A stretch of DNA of 64,000 nucleotides from NCBI RefSeq assembly GCF_000717645.1, contig NZ_JNZZ01000030.1, positions 5,860-69,859 of the forward strand, written 5' to 3'. This DNA comes from Streptomyces californicus. Lineage in GTDB: Bacteria > Actinomycetota > Actinomycetes > Streptomycetales > Streptomycetaceae. The translations under genes and the position numbers were made by a program. This document shows, piece by piece, positions 17,028-27,251 of the stretch (its first letter is position 1; each line of letters begins with the position of its first letter). The notes beneath the pieces are model-generated. The model was given only the letters and a program-made list of their open reading frames with translations. It searched no databases and was not told the DNA's origin.

Positions 17028-18194
17028 TCAGCCCTTCAGGCCCAACTCCCGGGCGATCAGCATGCGCTGGACCTCGCTCGTGCCCTCGCCGATCTCCAGG
17101 ATCTTCGAGTCCCGCCACATGCGGGCCACCGGGTACTCGTTCATGAAGCCGTAGCCGCCGTGGATCTGTGTGGCGTCGCGGGCGTTGTCCACCGCGACCG
17201 TCGAGGAGTACAGCTTCGCGATGGCCGCCTCCTTCTTGAACGGTTCGCCCGCCACCAGGCGGGACGCCGCGTCGCGCCAGCCGACGCGGGCCATGTGGGC
17301 GCGCGTCTCCATATCGGCGATCTTGAACTGGATCGCCTGGTTCGCGCCGATCGGCTTGCCGAACGCGTGGCGCTCGTGCGCGTACTTCACCGACTCGTCC
17401 ACACAGCCCTGCGCCAGGCCCGTCGCCAGGGCGGAGATCGCGATCCGGCCCTCGTCCAGGATGCGCAGGAACTGGGCGTAGCCGCGGCCCTGTTCGCCCA
17501 GGAGGTTGGCGGCCGGGACGCGGACGTCCGCGAAGGACAGCTCGCGGGTGTCCGAGGCGTTCCAGCCGACCTTGGAGTACGGGGCGGCGACCGTGAAGCC
17601 GGGCGTGCCCGAGGGGACGATGATCGCGGAGATCAGGGGGCGGCCGTCCTCCTTGCGGCCCGTGACCGCCGTGACCGTCACCAACTCCGTGATGTCCGTA
17701 CCCGAGTTGGTGATGAAGCATTTCGAGCCGTTGATGACCCACTCGTCGGTCGCCTCGTCGAGAACCGCCGTCGTCCGGGTGCCGCCCGCGTCCGAACCGC
17801 CGTCCGGCTCGGTCAGGCCGAACGCGCCCAGCGCCTCGCCCGCGCACAGCTTCGGCAGCCACTGCCGCTTCTGCTCCTCCGTGCCGAACAGGTGGAGCGG
17901 CATAGCGCCCAGCGAGACCCCGGCCTCCAGGGTGATCGCCACCGAGGAGTCGACCCGGGCCAGCTCCTCCAGGGCGATCCCGAGCGCCAGGTAGTCGCCG
18001 CCCATGCCGCCGTACTCCTCCGGGAACGGCAGCCCGAACAGACCCATGCGGCCCATCTCGCGCACGATCTCGTACGGGAACTCGTGGCGCTCGTAGAAGT
18101 CGCCGATCTTCGGCGCGACCACGTCGTGCGCGAACTCCTCGACCGTGCGGCGCAGTTCCTCGTGCTCGGCGGTCAGCCGGTGGTCCAGGGACAT
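17028..18194 (-). CDS. Acyl-CoA dehydrogenase of the leucine-catabolic operon (probable isovaleryl-CoA dehydrogenase)
   Basis: FAD enzyme that introduces the alpha-beta double bond into a short-chain acyl-CoA; the context argues for isovaleryl-CoA. 388 residues with the three acyl-CoA dehydrogenase domains. LTEPDGGSDAGGTRTTA and the KCFITNSG region bind FAD, and EIGEGTSEVQRML near the C-terminus contains the catalytic Glu in the short-chain-type EGT position. I start at the ATG at 18194, with AAGGAG upstream, although the frame is open further. It lies 8 bp after hmgL and ends the operon accD-accA-hmgL-acd. Confidence 0.93.
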   Translation of the reverse strand: MSLDHRLTAEHEELRRTVEEFAHDVVAPKIGDFYERHEFPYEIVREMGRMGLFGLPFPEEYGGMGGDYLALGIALEELARVDSSVAITLEAGVSLGAMPLHLFGTEEQKRQWLPKLCAGEALGAFGLTEPDGGSDAGGTRTTAVLDEATDEWVINGSKCFITNSGTDITELVTVTAVTGRKEDGRPLISAIIVPSGTPGFTVAAPYSKVGWNASDTRELSFADVRVPAANLLGEQGRGYAQFLRILDEGRIAISALATGLAQGCVDESVKYAHERHAFGKPIGANQAIQFKIADMETRAHMARVGWRDAASRLVAGEPFKKEAAIAKLYSSTVAVDNARDATQIHGGYGFMNEYPVARMWRDSKILEIGEGTSEVQRMLIARELGLKG

Positions 18195-18202
18195 GGGGTC
18201 AC

Positions 18203-19168
18203 TCACTCCTTGTGGGAGGCGGAAGAAGGGGACAGGGCGCGGACCGTGCGGGATGGGCTCGGCCGGCCCAGGTGTTCGGCCAGCCAGACGCTGGTGGCGG
18301 TCAGGGCGTCCAGGTCGACGCCCGTCTCGATGCCGAGGCCGTCGAGCATCCAGACCAGGTCCTCGGTGGCGAGGTTTCCCGTGGCGCTCTTCGCGTACGG
18401 GCAGCCGCCCAGGCCGCCCGCCGACGCGTCGACCGTGGTCACCCCGTGCCGGAGCGCCGTCAGGGTGTTCGACAGCGCCTGGCCGTACGTGTCGTGGAAG
18501 TGGACGCCGATGGCCTCCGTGGGAACGGCCGCCTCGTTGAGGGCTGTCAGGAGTGCCGTCACGTGGCCCGGCGTCGCCACCCCGATCGTGTCGCCCAGCG
18601 ACAGCTCGTCGCAGCCCAGGTCCATCAGCGCCTTGGCGACCTTCACCACCTGAGCGACCGGGACCGCGCCTTCCCACGGGTCGCCGAAGCACATCGACAG
18701 GTAGCCGCGCACGTGGGCCTTCTCCGCCTTCGCGCGGGTCACCACCGGCTCGAACATCGCCAGCGACTCGGCCACCGTCCGGTTCAGATTGCGCGCGGCG
18801 AACGTCTCCGTCGCCGAGCCGAACACCGCGATCGACCGGGCCCCGAGCGCCAGCGCCCGGTCCAGCCCGCGTTCGTTCGGCACGAGGACGGGGAGCGAGA
18901 CGTCGCCCACGTCCGCGATGTCCCCGATGAGGGGGAACAGCTGCTCCGCGTCCGCCAGTTGGGGCACCCACTTGGGGTGGACGAAGCTCGTCGCCTCGAT
19001 CGTGGTGAGACCGGCCTCCGCCAGGCGGCGGATGAACTCCGCCTTCACCGCCGTCGGGACCGTCTCCTTCTCGTTCTGCAGGCCGTCCCGCGCGCCCACT
19101 TCGTGGATGCGGACCCGGGAGGGAAGGCCCGGGGCCGGGACCTCCATGGGGAGTCGCCGCGTGCTCAC
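18203..19168 (-). CDS. hmgL: Hydroxymethylglutaryl-CoA lyase
   Basis: Splits HMG-CoA into acetyl-CoA and acetoacetate, the last step of leucine breakdown. About 321 residues. [12 protein letters not shown] near the N-terminus holds the catalytic Arg-Asp, [10 protein letters not shown] supplies the metal-binding histidines, and [12 protein letters not shown] contains the active-site Cys in the G-loop. I choose the GTG at 19168, which overlaps the previous stop as GTGA; an ATG seven codons later would also keep all motifs. Third gene of the operon. Confidence 0.93.
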   Translation of the reverse strand: MSTRRLPMEVPAPGLPSRVRIHEVGARDGLQNEKETVPTAVKAEFIRRLAEAGLTTIEATSFVHPKWVPQLADAEQLFPLIGDIADVGDVSLPVLVPNERGLDRALALGARSIAVFGSATETFAARNLNRTVAESLAMFEPVVTRAKAEKAHVRGYLSMCFGDPWEGAVPVAQVVKVAKALMDLGCDELSLGDTIGVATPGHVTALLTALNEAAVPTEAIGVHFHDTYGQALSNTLTALRHGVTTVDASAGGLGGCPYAKSATGNLATEDLVWMLDGLGIETGVDLDALTATSVWLAEHLGRPSPSRTVRALSPSSASHKE

Positions 19169-21111
19169 GCGTCCTCCCGAGGGGCCACGACCGCCAGGAT
19201 CTGGTCCATCGCCACGGTCGCGCCCGCCGCGACGTCCAGCTCGGTCACCGTTCCCGCGTGCGGGGCGGAGATCACGTGTTCCATCTTCATCGCCTCCACC
19301 ACGAGCAGGCTCTGCCCCGCCTCGACCTCGTCGCCGACGGCCACCTTGACCACGGTGACCGTGCCCGGCATCGGGGCCGCCAGGGTGTCCGCCCCGCTGC
19401 GGCCCGCCCCGCTCAGGGACGCCTCCACCGGGTCGTGGTCCTGGACGTGCCAGGTGTCGCCGTCCCGGCCGAGCCATTCGCCCGAGCGGTGGAAGTGGCC
19501 CACCGCGCCGTCGAGTTCGACCGTCACCCGGTCCGCCGTGACCGTCGCGGAGGCCGGGGCGATCCGAGTCACGGGTTCACGTACCCCTACTCGCAAGGGG
19601 AAGTGCAGCGGTGCCCGTACACCCCCCGTCCGCCACCCGTTCGGCACCGAGAACGGGTCCGTCCAGCCGCCCGCGTCCGGCCGGGGCTCCAGCGCCTCCC
19701 GGCGGACCGCCGCGGCCGCCGCGTACACCTCGTCCGGTACCGCGTCCGGCACCAGGCCCTCCGCCTCGCGCTCCACCAGACCGGTGTCCAGCCGTCCCGC
19801 GACGACGTCCGGGTGGGCCAGCAGGCGCCGCAGGAACCCCGCGTTGGTCGGGACGCCCAGGATCACCGTGTCCGCCAGGGCCGCCCGCAGCTTGCGCAGC
19901 GCCGTCGCGCGGTCGGGGCCGTACGCGATGACCTTCGACAGCATCGGGTCGTACAGGCTGCCCACCGGCACGCCCTCGCTGAGCCCCGAGTCCGTCCGCA
20001 CCCCGCCGCCCTGCGGCTCGCGCAGCGCCAGCACCGTACCGCCGGAGGGCAGGAAGCCGCGGGACGGGTCCTCGGCGCAGACCCTCGCCTCGACCGCCCA
20101 GCCGGTGAGGGTGATGTCCTCCTGCGCGTACGGGAGCCGCTCGCCCGCCGCCACCCGCAGCTGCCACTCCACCAGATCCAGGCCGGTGATCAGCTCGGTC
20201 ACCGGGTGCTCGACCTGGAGGCGGGTGTTCATCTCCATGAAGTAGTACGAGGACGGGTCGTCGCCCGGGACGATGAACTCCACCGTCCCCGCGCCCGCGT
20301 ACCCGCAGGAGCGTGCCGCCCGCACCGCCGCCTCGCCCATCGCCGCCCGGGTCGCCTCGTCCAGCAGGACGCTCGGCGCCTCCTCGATGATCTTCTGGTG
20401 GCGGCGCTGCAGCGAGCACTCGCGCTCGCCCAGGTGGATCACGGTGCCGTGGGCGTCGGCGAGCACCTGGATCTCGATGTGGCGCGGGCGGTCGATCCAC
20501 CGCTCCACGAGGAGCGTGTCGTCGCCGAAGGAGGCACGCGCCTCGCGCCGGGCCGCCGCGATCTCGTCCGCCAGCAGCGCCGCGTCCCGCACCAGGCGCA
20601 TGCCCTTGCCGCCGCCGCCCGCCGAGGGCTTGAGCAGGACCGGGGTGCCGATCTCCCGTGCCGCCGCCTCCAGTTGGGCGTCGGTCAGCCCGCTGCCGGA
20701 GGAGCCGGGGACCACCGGCACCCCGTACGCCGCCACCGTCTCCTTGGCCCGGATCTTGTCGCCCATGAGCGCGATCGCCGAGGCGGGCGGGCCGATGAAG
20801 ACCAGCCCCGCGTCCGCGCACGCCTGCGCGGACTCCGCGTTCTCCGCCAGGAATCCGTACCCCGGGTGGACTGCCTGCGCGCCCGTGCGGCGGGCCGCCT
20901 CCAGGAGCGCCGGTACGTTCAGATAGCTCTCGGCGGCGGGCGGCGGGCCGATCCGTACCGCCGTGTCCGCCTCCCGTACGTGCCGGGCGTCCGCGTCCGC
21001 GTCGCTGAAGACCGCGACCGAGCGCACGCCCTGCTCCCGCAGGGTCCGGATCACCCGGACCGCGATCTCGCCGCGGTTGGCGACCAGTACCGTGTCGAAC
21101 ATCGTCGTCAT
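19165..21111 (-). CDS. accA: Acyl-CoA carboxylase alpha chain (biotin carboxylase/BCCP), probable methylcrotonyl-CoA carboxylase
   Basis: Carboxylates its own biotin using ATP and bicarbonate, then hands the carboxyl to the partner beta chain. 648 residues. A biotin carboxylase domain (about 5-450; ATP-grasp glycine loop [23 protein letters not shown], and the [14 protein letters not shown] active-site stretch) is joined by a beta-rich linker to a C-terminal biotinyl domain with EAMKM (biotin on Lys609). The length and the neighbouring hmgL and acyl-CoA dehydrogenase genes favour methylcrotonyl-CoA over general acetyl/propionyl-CoA carboxylase. Eight bases separate it from the beta-chain gene. 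Confidence 0.93.
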   Translation of the reverse strand: MTTMFDTVLVANRGEIAVRVIRTLREQGVRSVAVFSDADADARHVREADTAVRIGPPPAAESYLNVPALLEAARRTGAQAVHPGYGFLAENAESAQACADAGLVFIGPPASAIALMGDKIRAKETVAAYGVPVVPGSSGSGLTDAQLEAAAREIGTPVLLKPSAGGGGKGMRLVRDAALLADEIAAARREARASFGDDTLLVERWIDRPRHIEIQVLADAHGTVIHLGERECSLQRRHQKIIEEAPSVLLDEATRAAMGEAAVRAARSCGYAGAGTVEFIVPGDDPSSYYFMEMNTRLQVEHPVTELITGLDLVEWQLRVAAGERLPYAQEDITLTGWAVEARVCAEDPSRGFLPSGGTVLALREPQGGGVRTDSGLSEGVPVGSLYDPMLSKVIAYGPDRATALRKLRAALADTVILGVPTNAGFLRRLLAHPDVVAGRLDTGLVEREAEGLVPDAVPDEVYAAAAAVRREALEPRPDAGGWTDPFSVPNGWRTGGVRAPLHFPLRVGVREPVTRIAPASATVTADRVTVELDGAVGHFHRSGEWLGRDGDTWHVQDHDPVEASLSGAGRSGADTLAAPMPGTVTVVKVAVGDEVEAGQSLLVVEAMKMEHVISAPHAGTVTELDVAAGATVAMDQILAVVAPREDA

Positions 21112-21118
21112 CTTTTCC

Positions 21119-22741
21119 TCACATCCGGAAGACGCCGAAGCCCGGGCCGGCCGGGTCCTTCTCGGGCAGCGGGGCGTTGGCGCAGGCCGTCAGCGCGAGG
21201 CCCAGCACCTGGCGGGTGTCCACGGGGTCGATCACGCCGTCGTCCCAGAGCCGGGCGCTGGCGTAGTACGCGTTGCCCTGGGTCTCGTACTGGGCGCGGA
21301 TCGGCGCCTTGAACTCCTCCTCGTCCTCGGCGCTCCAGTCGTCGCCGAGCTGGTCGCGCTTGACGGTGGCCAGCACGGAGGCGGCCTGCTCGCCACCCAT
21401 CACCGAGATCTTGGCGTTCGGCCACATCCACAGGAAGCGGGGGCTGTAGGCCCGGCCGCACATGGAGTAGTTGCCCGCGCCGTACGAACCGCCGACGACG
21501 ACCGTCAGCTTCGGGACCCGGGTGCAGGCGACCGCCGTCACCATCTTCGCGCCGTGCTTGGCGATGCCGCCGGCCTCGTAGTCCCGGCCGACCATGAAAC
21601 CGGAGATGTTCTGGAGGAAGACGAGCGGGATGCCGCGCTGGTCGCACAGCTCGATGAAGTGCGCGCCCTTCTGGGCCGACTCGGAGAACAGGATGCCGTT
21701 GTTCGCGACGATCCCGACCGGGTGGCCGTGGATCCGGGCGAACCCGGTGATCAGCGTCTGCCCGTACTCCGCCTTGAACTCCTGGAACCGCGAGCCGTCC
21801 ACCACCCGGGCGATCACCTCGCGTACGTCGTACGGCGTGCGGGAGTCCACCGGGACCGCGCCGTACAGCCCGGCCGGGTCCGCCTTCGGCTCCTCGGCCG
21901 GCTCGACCGACCAGGGGAGCGGGGCGCGGTCCGGGAGGGTCGCGACGATGTTCCGGACGATCCGCAGGGCGTGCGCGTCGTCCTCCGCGAGGTGGTCGGT
22001 GACCCCCGACGTGCGGGAGTGGACCTCGCCGCCGCCCAGTTCCTCCGCCGTGACGACCTCGCCGGTCGCGGCCTTCACCAGCGGCGGGCCGCCGAGGAAG
22101 ATCGTGCCCTGGTTCCGGACGATGACGGCCTCGTCGCTCATCGCCGGGACGTACGCCCCGCCGGCCGTGCAGGAACCCATGACCGCGGCGATCTGCGGGA
22201 TGCCGGCCCCCGACATCCGGGCCTGGTTGTAGAAGATCCGCCCGAAATGGTCCCGGTCGGGGAAGACCTCGTCCTGCATCGGCAGGAACGCGCCCCCGGA
22301 GTCGACCAGATACAGGCAGGGGAGACGGTTCTCCAGCGCCACCTCCTGGGCGCGCAGATGCTTCTTCACGGTCATCGGGTAATACGTGCCGCCCTTGACG
22401 GTCGCGTCGTTGGCGACGATCACGCACTCCCGGCCGGAGACCCGCCCGATGCCCGCGACGACACCGGCGGCGGGGGCCTGGCCCCCGTACATCCCGTCGG
22501 CCGCCAGCGGGGCCAGCTCCAGGAAGGGCGAGCCCGCGTCGAGCAGGGTGTCCACCCGGTCCCGGGGGAGCAGCTTGCCGCGCGCCTCGTGGCGGGCCCG
22601 CGCCCTCTCACCCCCGCCCAGCCGCGCCGTGGCGAGGCGGTCCGCCAATTCGTCGGAGAGCGCGCGATGCGCCGCCTCGTTGGCCTGCCAGGCCCCCGAG
22701 GCGGGATCGGCCGCGCTCGCCAGGACCGGTGCCTGCTGCAT
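21119..22741 (-). CDS. accD: Acyl-CoA carboxylase carboxyltransferase beta chain, probable methylcrotonyl-CoA carboxylase
   Basis: Transfers CO2 from biotin to the acyl-CoA. 540 residues, with N- and C-terminal crotonase-like carboxyltransferase halves. [20 protein letters not shown] (first oxyanion site) and [19 protein letters not shown] (second) are visible. The sequence [26 protein letters not shown] is typical of MCC-type beta chains. First gene of the operon; the start is ATG 22741, and two palindromic operators lie in the 119-bp gap to the divergent TetR gene. Confidence 0.94.
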   Translation of the reverse strand: MQQAPVLASAADPASGAWQANEAAHRALSDELADRLATARLGGGERARARHEARGKLLPRDRVDTLLDAGSPFLELAPLAADGMYGGQAPAAGVVAGIGRVSGRECVIVANDATVKGGTYYPMTVKKHLRAQEVALENRLPCLYLVDSGGAFLPMQDEVFPDRDHFGRIFYNQARMSGAGIPQIAAVMGSCTAGGAYVPAMSDEAVIVRNQGTIFLGGPPLVKAATGEVVTAEELGGGEVHSRTSGVTDHLAEDDAHALRIVRNIVATLPDRAPLPWSVEPAEEPKADPAGLYGAVPVDSRTPYDVREVIARVVDGSRFQEFKAEYGQTLITGFARIHGHPVGIVANNGILFSESAQKGAHFIELCDQRGIPLVFLQNISGFMVGRDYEAGGIAKHGAKMVTAVACTRVPKLTVVVGGSYGAGNYSMCGRAYSPRFLWMWPNAKISVMGGEQAASVLATVKRDQLGDDWSAEDEEEFKAPIRAQYETQGNAYYASARLWDDGVIDPVDTRQVLGLALTACANAPLPEKDPAGPGFGVFRM

Positions 22742-22791
22742 CGTGTCGAGCCCCCTTGCCCGTACCGCAGTGGTGAAAGCGTTGACGTGCT

Positions 22792-22837
22792 GTTAATGAG
22801 CGTTAACGCGTTTCCCCTCAGGTTAACGAGCGCTAAC
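22792..22837. promoter_or_regulatory. Two AccR-type operators between accD and the TetR regulator
   Basis: GTTAATGAGCGTTAAC (22792-22807) fits GTTAA-N6-TTAAC exactly, and GTTAACGAGCGCTAAC (22822-22837) fits with one change. As I recall, this is the motif reported for AccR, the TetR repressor of the matching operon in S. avermitilis. Centres are 30 bp apart, three helical turns, in the divergent promoter region. The second site runs close to a TAGAAT -10-like box of the TetR gene. Confidence 0.85.
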
Positions 22838-22860
22838 GACCCTGTCTAGAATGAATCCCC

Positions 22861-23475
22861 ATGAGCACCCATGCCGCCCGCGTCGCGGCCCCCACCCGCC
22901 GCGAGCAGATCCTGCGGGAGGCCGCCCGCCTCTTCGCCGAGCGCGGCTTCCACGGTGTCGGCGTCGACGAGATAGGCGCCGCCGTCGGCATCAGCGGCCC
23001 CGGCCTCTACCGGCACTTCCCCGGCAAGGACGCGATGCTCGCCGAGCTGCTGGTGGGGATCAGCGAGCGCCTCCTGGAGGGCGGACGGCGGCGGGTGGCG
23101 GAGGACGAGGCCCGGGGCGGCGGCTCCCCGGAGGCCCTTCTGGACGCGCTCATCGAGGGCCACATCGACTTCGCCCTCGACGACCGCCCCCTGATCACCC
23201 TCCACGACCGCGAGCTGGACCGGCTGCGCGACACGGACCGCAAGCGGGTGCGGCGGCTCCAGCGCGAGTACGTCGAGGTCTGGGTCGGCGTCGTCCGCGC
23301 CCTGTACCCGTCGCTGGCCGAGAACCGGGCCCGCGTCACCGTGCACGCCGTCTTCGGCCTGCTGAACTCCACTCCGCACCTGGCCCGCCCCGACGCCCTC
23401 CCCGGCCGCGCGGCGACCGCCGGCCTGCTGCACCGGCTGGCCCGGGGCGCTTTCGCGGCGGCGGAGACGGCCTGA
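22861..23475 (+). CDS. TetR-family repressor of acyl-CoA catabolism (AccR-like)
   Basis: 204-residue TetR regulator. The helix-turn-helix (about 15-60) runs REQILREAARLFAERGFHGVGVDEIGAAVGISGPGLYRHFPGKDAML. The C-terminal domain is all-helical and presumably binds a short-chain acyl-CoA. It is divergent from accD, with two operator palindromes in between, one of them near its own start, implying repression of the operon and itself. ATG start at 22861, only about 10 bp from the -10-like box, so the leader is very short. The symbol accR is plausible but not proven. Confidence 0.88.
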   Translation: MSTHAARVAAPTRREQILREAARLFAERGFHGVGVDEIGAAVGISGPGLYRHFPGKDAMLAELLVGISERLLEGGRRRVAEDEARGGGSPEALLDALIEGHIDFALDDRPLITLHDRELDRLRDTDRKRVRRLQREYVEVWVGVVRALYPSLAENRARVTVHAVFGLLNSTPHLARPDALPGRAATAGLLHRLARGAFAAAETA

Positions 23476-23713
23476 CGGCCTGGCGGTCCGAGGGTCCCGA
23501 CTGTCCGGCTGCCTGGGCGTTCGGCTGTCAGCCTGTCGGGCCGTCCGCCTGCCGCGGTGTCCAACCTTTCTGCGGTCCGACCATTCAGCCGTCCTCCTGC
23601 CCGAGCATCCGACCAGCGGCTTCCGCCGCCCGCCGGCCGTCGGGTTCCGGGCAACCCGGAACCGGGTACGTACGTCTCTCCGGTCAGTACGCAACGAATC
23701 GGGGAGCCGCGCC

Positions 23714-24379
23714 GTGACCGTCTCGCTGGGCGAAGAGATCATGCTGCTGTCGCTGGACGACGCCACCGGTGCGGCGCAGGGGCAGACCGCGGCCCGCTGG
23801 GGCGTGGCGGCCGGCATGCTCCTGGAACTCGTCATGGCGGGCCGCGCCACGGTGAAGGGCGGCCGCGTCGAGGTCTTCGACCCCACCCCGACGGGCGACC
23901 CGCTCCTCGACGGCCGGCTCGACCGGCTCACGCGCTGGGTGCACGGCGCGTCCAGCAGCCGCAAGGTGTCCGACTGGCTGACCCGGGAGCACGCCAAGGG
24001 ATCGCAGGACGTGGTGGCGAGCCTCGTCGCTCGCGGCCTGGTGACCGAGGAGAGGCACCGGGCCCTCGGCGTCTTCCCGGTCCGCCGCTACCCGGAGGCG
24101 GACGGCACCGTCGAGCGCGAACTGCGCGCCCGGCTGGCCTCCGTGGTCCTGGAGGGGGCCGAGCCGGACGCCCGCACCAGCTCCCTCGTCGCCCTGCTGC
24201 ACGCCACCGGCATGCACCCCCAGGCGTTCCCGGGCGTGCCGAAGAAGCGGATCGCGCCGCGCATGGCCGAGATCGCCGAAGGCCAGTGGGCGGGCGTGAG
24301 CGTGCGCGAGGCGATCGGCAACCTCCAGGCGGCGATCTCCGCGGTGACCGTGGTGACGGTCCTCTCCGTGGTGTCGTAG
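23714..24379 (+). CDS. GOLPH3/VPS74 (GPP34) family protein
   Basis: 221-residue GPP34 domain protein, related to eukaryotic GOLPH3, which binds phosphatidylinositol-4-phosphate on Golgi membranes. Visible family features are the N-terminal LGEEIMLLSLDDATG, the AGMLLELVMAGRATVKGGRVEV helix-strand, the DWLTREHAKGSQDVVASLVARGLV hairpin region, and a hydrophobic C-terminal helix (about 200-220). Actinobacteria carry many such genes; their ligand and role are unknown. Monocistronic. GTG start with GGGGAG upstream. Confidence 0.88.
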   Translation: MTVSLGEEIMLLSLDDATGAAQGQTAARWGVAAGMLLELVMAGRATVKGGRVEVFDPTPTGDPLLDGRLDRLTRWVHGASSSRKVSDWLTREHAKGSQDVVASLVARGLVTEERHRALGVFPVRRYPEADGTVERELRARLASVVLEGAEPDARTSSLVALLHATGMHPQAFPGVPKKRIAPRMAEIAEGQWAGVSVREAIGNLQAAISAVTVVTVLSVVS

Positions 24380-24380
24380 A

Positions 24381-24560
24381 GCCCGGCTCCCGGGGCGCCG
24401 CCCCTCGCACCGCTGCCCTCAGGCCCCGCTGCCTCCCGGGCCGCCGCCCCTCGCACCGGCCCGGCTTCCGGGGCGCCGCCCCTCGCACCGCTGCCCTCAG
24501 GCCCCGCTGCCCTCAGGCCGCTGCCTCCCGGACCGCTGCCCCCAGGCCCCGCTGCCTCTC
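24381..24560. repeat. GC-rich degenerate direct repeats after the GPP34 gene
   Basis: Blocks with the core GGGGCGCCGCCCCTCGCACC followed by CGCTGCCCTCAGGCCCCGCTGCC recur at about 24392, 24430 (partial) and 24471, with shorter CCGCTGCC units after them. This fills the gap between the convergent GPP34 and NmrA genes. It has no coding potential that I can support and may act as a terminator region. Confidence 0.55.
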
Positions 24561-24576
24561 ACATCGCTGCCGTCCC

Positions 24577-25488
24577 TCAGGTCGCCGGCGACAGGTGCCG
24601 GTGCGCCCAGGCGGCGAACGAGGTCACCGGAATCCCGAGGTCCGTGGCGAGGCGCGGGTGGGCCGGCTGCGTGAGGGCGTTGGACCACGCGTGACCCGCG
24701 CCCCAGGACGGCATGCCCGCCGCGAGCGCGTCGTCGAGATCCATGACGGGAGCCTTCACCGGTACGCCCCACACATCGGAGAGCACCCCGGCCACCTGCT
24801 CCATCGTGAGCCGGTCGCCCGCGAGCTCCAGCTCCACCCGGTGGAACCGGTCGGGGTCCCGTACGGCGTGGGCGACCGCCGCGCCGATGTCCTCGCACGC
24901 CACCAGGGCCAGCGTCGTCTCCGGCCGGACGACGGTCGCCAGCCCGCCCTCCGGGCCGCGCGGCGCCAACTGGGGCAGGTTCTCCATGAAGAACGCGGGC
25001 TTGACCACGGTCCAGCGGGAGAATCCCGCGCCGCGCACCGCCTCCAGGATCGCCTCCTTGGTGGCGAAGTAGGGCTCCAGCGCCGCCCACCGCCCCTCCG
25101 CCCAGCCCGGGGTCTCCGTGTGGACCCCCACCCCGCTGGTCGAGGACTGGACGAACTGCGCGACGCCCGCCGCCCGCGCCGCCCCGATCAGGTGCGTCGC
25201 CTGCGCCAGCTCCCCGGCGAAGTCGACGCCGCTCTCGCTCATCGGAGGCATCTGCACCGAGAACACGGCACGGACGCCCGCGCAGGCGGGGTCCAGCGAG
25301 GACCGGACGGAGAGATCGCCGGCGATCAGCTCCGCACCCAGCGCCTCCACCTCCCGCGCGCGCCGGGCCAGCGGGTCGCGCACCAGCGCGCGGACCGGCA
25401 CACCGGCGGCCAGCAGCGCGCGGGCGGCGGCCCCGCCCTGGCGTCCGGTGGCACCGGTGACCAGGACGGGAGCGGAAGTCGACGTCAT
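24577..25488 (-). CDS. NmrA-family NAD(P)-binding protein
   Basis: A 303-residue atypical short-chain dehydrogenase. The N-terminal VLVTGATGRQGGAAARALLAAG is the NmrA/HSCARG Rossmann loop, followed by LVRDP for cofactor discrimination. The usual Tyr-x3-Lys catalytic pair is not clear (YFATKEAI occurs at about 145), so it may be a quinone or azo reductase-like enzyme or a redox sensor. It is divergent from a TetR gene, which probably regulates it in response to an electrophile or quinone. ATG start. Confidence 0.85.
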   Translation of the reverse strand: MTSTSAPVLVTGATGRQGGAAARALLAAGVPVRALVRDPLARRAREVEALGAELIAGDLSVRSSLDPACAGVRAVFSVQMPPMSESGVDFAGELAQATHLIGAARAAGVAQFVQSSTSGVGVHTETPGWAEGRWAALEPYFATKEAILEAVRGAGFSRWTVVKPAFFMENLPQLAPRGPEGGLATVVRPETTLALVACEDIGAAVAHAVRDPDRFHRVELELAGDRLTMEQVAGVLSDVWGVPVKAPVMDLDDALAAGMPSWGAGHAWSNALTQPAHPRLATDLGIPVTSFAAWAHRHLSPAT

Positions 25489-25624
25489 CGCGGGGTCTCC
25501 TCGGGATCGGCGAACAGGCCGGGCGCGGTACGGCAGGGGTGCGCGCGGCGAGAAACAGCGGGGCCCGCCGTTTAACCGTCGCTACGATATGGCGGGGCCC
25601 ACCGCTTGGCAACGGGGAGAGAAC

Positions 25625-26197
25625 GTGACCGGTCAGCGCGCGGACGCCCGCCGCAACTACAGCCGCATCCTCGCCGTGGCCGAGGCCGAGGTGGCCCGGC
25701 ACGGCGCGGCGGCCTCCCTCGAACAGGTCGCCCGCACCGCGGGCGTCGGTTCGGCCACCGTGCGACGCCACTTCCCCACCCGCCAGGCCCTCCTCGAAGC
25801 CGTCTTCCAGGAACGCGTCCAGGCCCTCTGCCGGCGCGCGGACGACCTGGGCCGGTCCGGGGACAGCCGGACCGCGCTCCTGGAGTGGCTGCACGACCTC
25901 CTCGCGTACGCCGTCTCCGCGCGGGGCCTCGCGGACGCCCTGACCTACGAGCCGCCCACCGACCGGCCGGCCGAGGGGGCCGCGCCGGACTCCTGCGGCG
26001 CGCTGCTCGCGGACGCGGCGGCCCCGCTGCTGGCCCGCGCCCTGGCGGAGGGGACGGTCAGAGCGGGCACCACCTTCCACGACCTGCTCACCCTCGTCGT
26101 CGGCATGGCTCTGGCCACCGAGCACTACACCGACCCCTCGGCCCGCGCCGACCGCCTCTTCACGCTCGCGGTGGAGGGCCTCAGTCCGAGCCCCTGA
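25625..26197 (+). CDS. TetR-family transcriptional regulator
   Basis: About 190 residues. The N-terminal helix-turn-helix (about 6-52) is RRNYSRILAVAEAEVARHGAAASLEQVARTAGVGSATVRRHFPTRQALL. I start at GTG 25625 because GGGGAGAG lies 6 bp upstream; an ATG at 25589 would add 12 residues over a TACGAT promoter-like box. Divergent from the NmrA-type oxidoreductase, 136 bp between the starts, so local control of that gene is likely. The ligand is unknown. Confidence 0.87.
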   Translation: MTGQRADARRNYSRILAVAEAEVARHGAAASLEQVARTAGVGSATVRRHFPTRQALLEAVFQERVQALCRRADDLGRSGDSRTALLEWLHDLLAYAVSARGLADALTYEPPTDRPAEGAAPDSCGALLADAAAPLLARALAEGTVRAGTTFHDLLTLVVGMALATEHYTDPSARADRLFTLAVEGLSPSP

Positions 26198-26432
26198 GGA
26201 CGGGGCGACCGCCGGGACCGCCCCGTATCCGGCGGAGGAAGGAGCGGGTCACGCCGGGGTGAACAGTCCCGGAAGACTTGTCGGGCCCGGCGGAGCGCCG
26301 GCGCGGAGCGGTGTGCGGTCCGCCCGCCGGACCTGGGGTTCCCGCCGTCCGCCCGGCCGCCGGCCACGGCCGCCCGGGGCCGCTGTCGAGGACTCCGAGC
26401 ACACTGCGCACACCGGACGGCACAATGGGTCC

Positions 26433-27251
26433 ATGCCGATACCCAGCCGCGCCGCCCTCGTCGACCACCTCGTCCGCACGCGTATCGCCGGGAACGTCGC
26501 CACACCGCGCGACAACAACCTCTCCCACTACCGCAAGCTCGCCAACGGCGACCGCCACTACTGGCTGGGCCTGGAGCTCGGCGACCGCTGGACCGACGAG
26601 CAGGACGTGCTCGCCGTGATGGCCGAGCGCTGCGGCGTCAACGACGACCCGGCGCACCGGCAGGGCCAGGACACCATCGACCCCGAGCTGACGGTGGACG
26701 CCCTGGAGCGGATGGCGGCCCGCCTGCGCAAGGCCGCCGACGGCCGCGAGCGGGTCCTCTTCGCCACCGGGCACCCCGGCGGCCTGCTGGACGTGCACCG
26801 GCAGACGGCGGACGCGCTGCGCCGCGCGGGCTGCGAGATCGTCCGCATCCCGTCCGGGCTGATGGCCGACGAGGGCATGGTCTTCCAGTTCGCGGACGTC
26901 GCCGTGCTGGAGCGCGGGGCCACCCTCTGGCACACCCACTCGCCGGCCCCCATGGCCGCCATCCTCGACGCCATGGCCCACCTGGGCCGCCCGCTGCCCG
27001 ATCTGGTCGTCGCGGACCACGGCTGGGCCGGGTGCGCCGGACAGCGCGGCCTGGACGCGATCGGCTACGCGGACTGCAACGACCCGGCGCTCTTCCTCGC
27101 CGAGGCGGAGGGCGCCCTCCAGGTCACGGTCCCGCTCGACGACCACGTCACCGACCCGCGCTACTACGACCCGATGACGGACTACCTGCTGCACGCGGCC
27201 GGGCTGCTGGAGGAGGAGCCCGAGCCGGGGCCCGCCGGGTCCGCCGCGTAG
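26433..27251 (+). CDS. Conserved actinobacterial protein, annotated elsewhere as phosphatase
   Basis: 272-residue soluble protein (MPIPSRAALVDHLVRTRIAG...). Proteins like it are called 'phosphatase' in Streptomyces annotations, but I see no HAD or histidine-phosphatase motif that would prove it. Conserved-looking segments are NNLSHYRKLANGDRHYWLGLELGDRW, LFATGHPGGLLDVHRQTA with paired histidines, LWHTHSP, and VVADHGWAGCAGQRG. The several His/Asp residues suggest a metal site. Monocistronic; low-complexity flanks on both sides. The 235-bp gap before it contains no gene. Confidence 0.75.
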   Translation: MPIPSRAALVDHLVRTRIAGNVATPRDNNLSHYRKLANGDRHYWLGLELGDRWTDEQDVLAVMAERCGVNDDPAHRQGQDTIDPELTVDALERMAARLRKAADGRERVLFATGHPGGLLDVHRQTADALRRAGCEIVRIPSGLMADEGMVFQFADVAVLERGATLWHTHSPAPMAAILDAMAHLGRPLPDLVVADHGWAGCAGQRGLDAIGYADCNDPALFLAEAEGALQVTVPLDDHVTDPRYYDPMTDYLLHAAGLLEEEPEPGPAGSAA

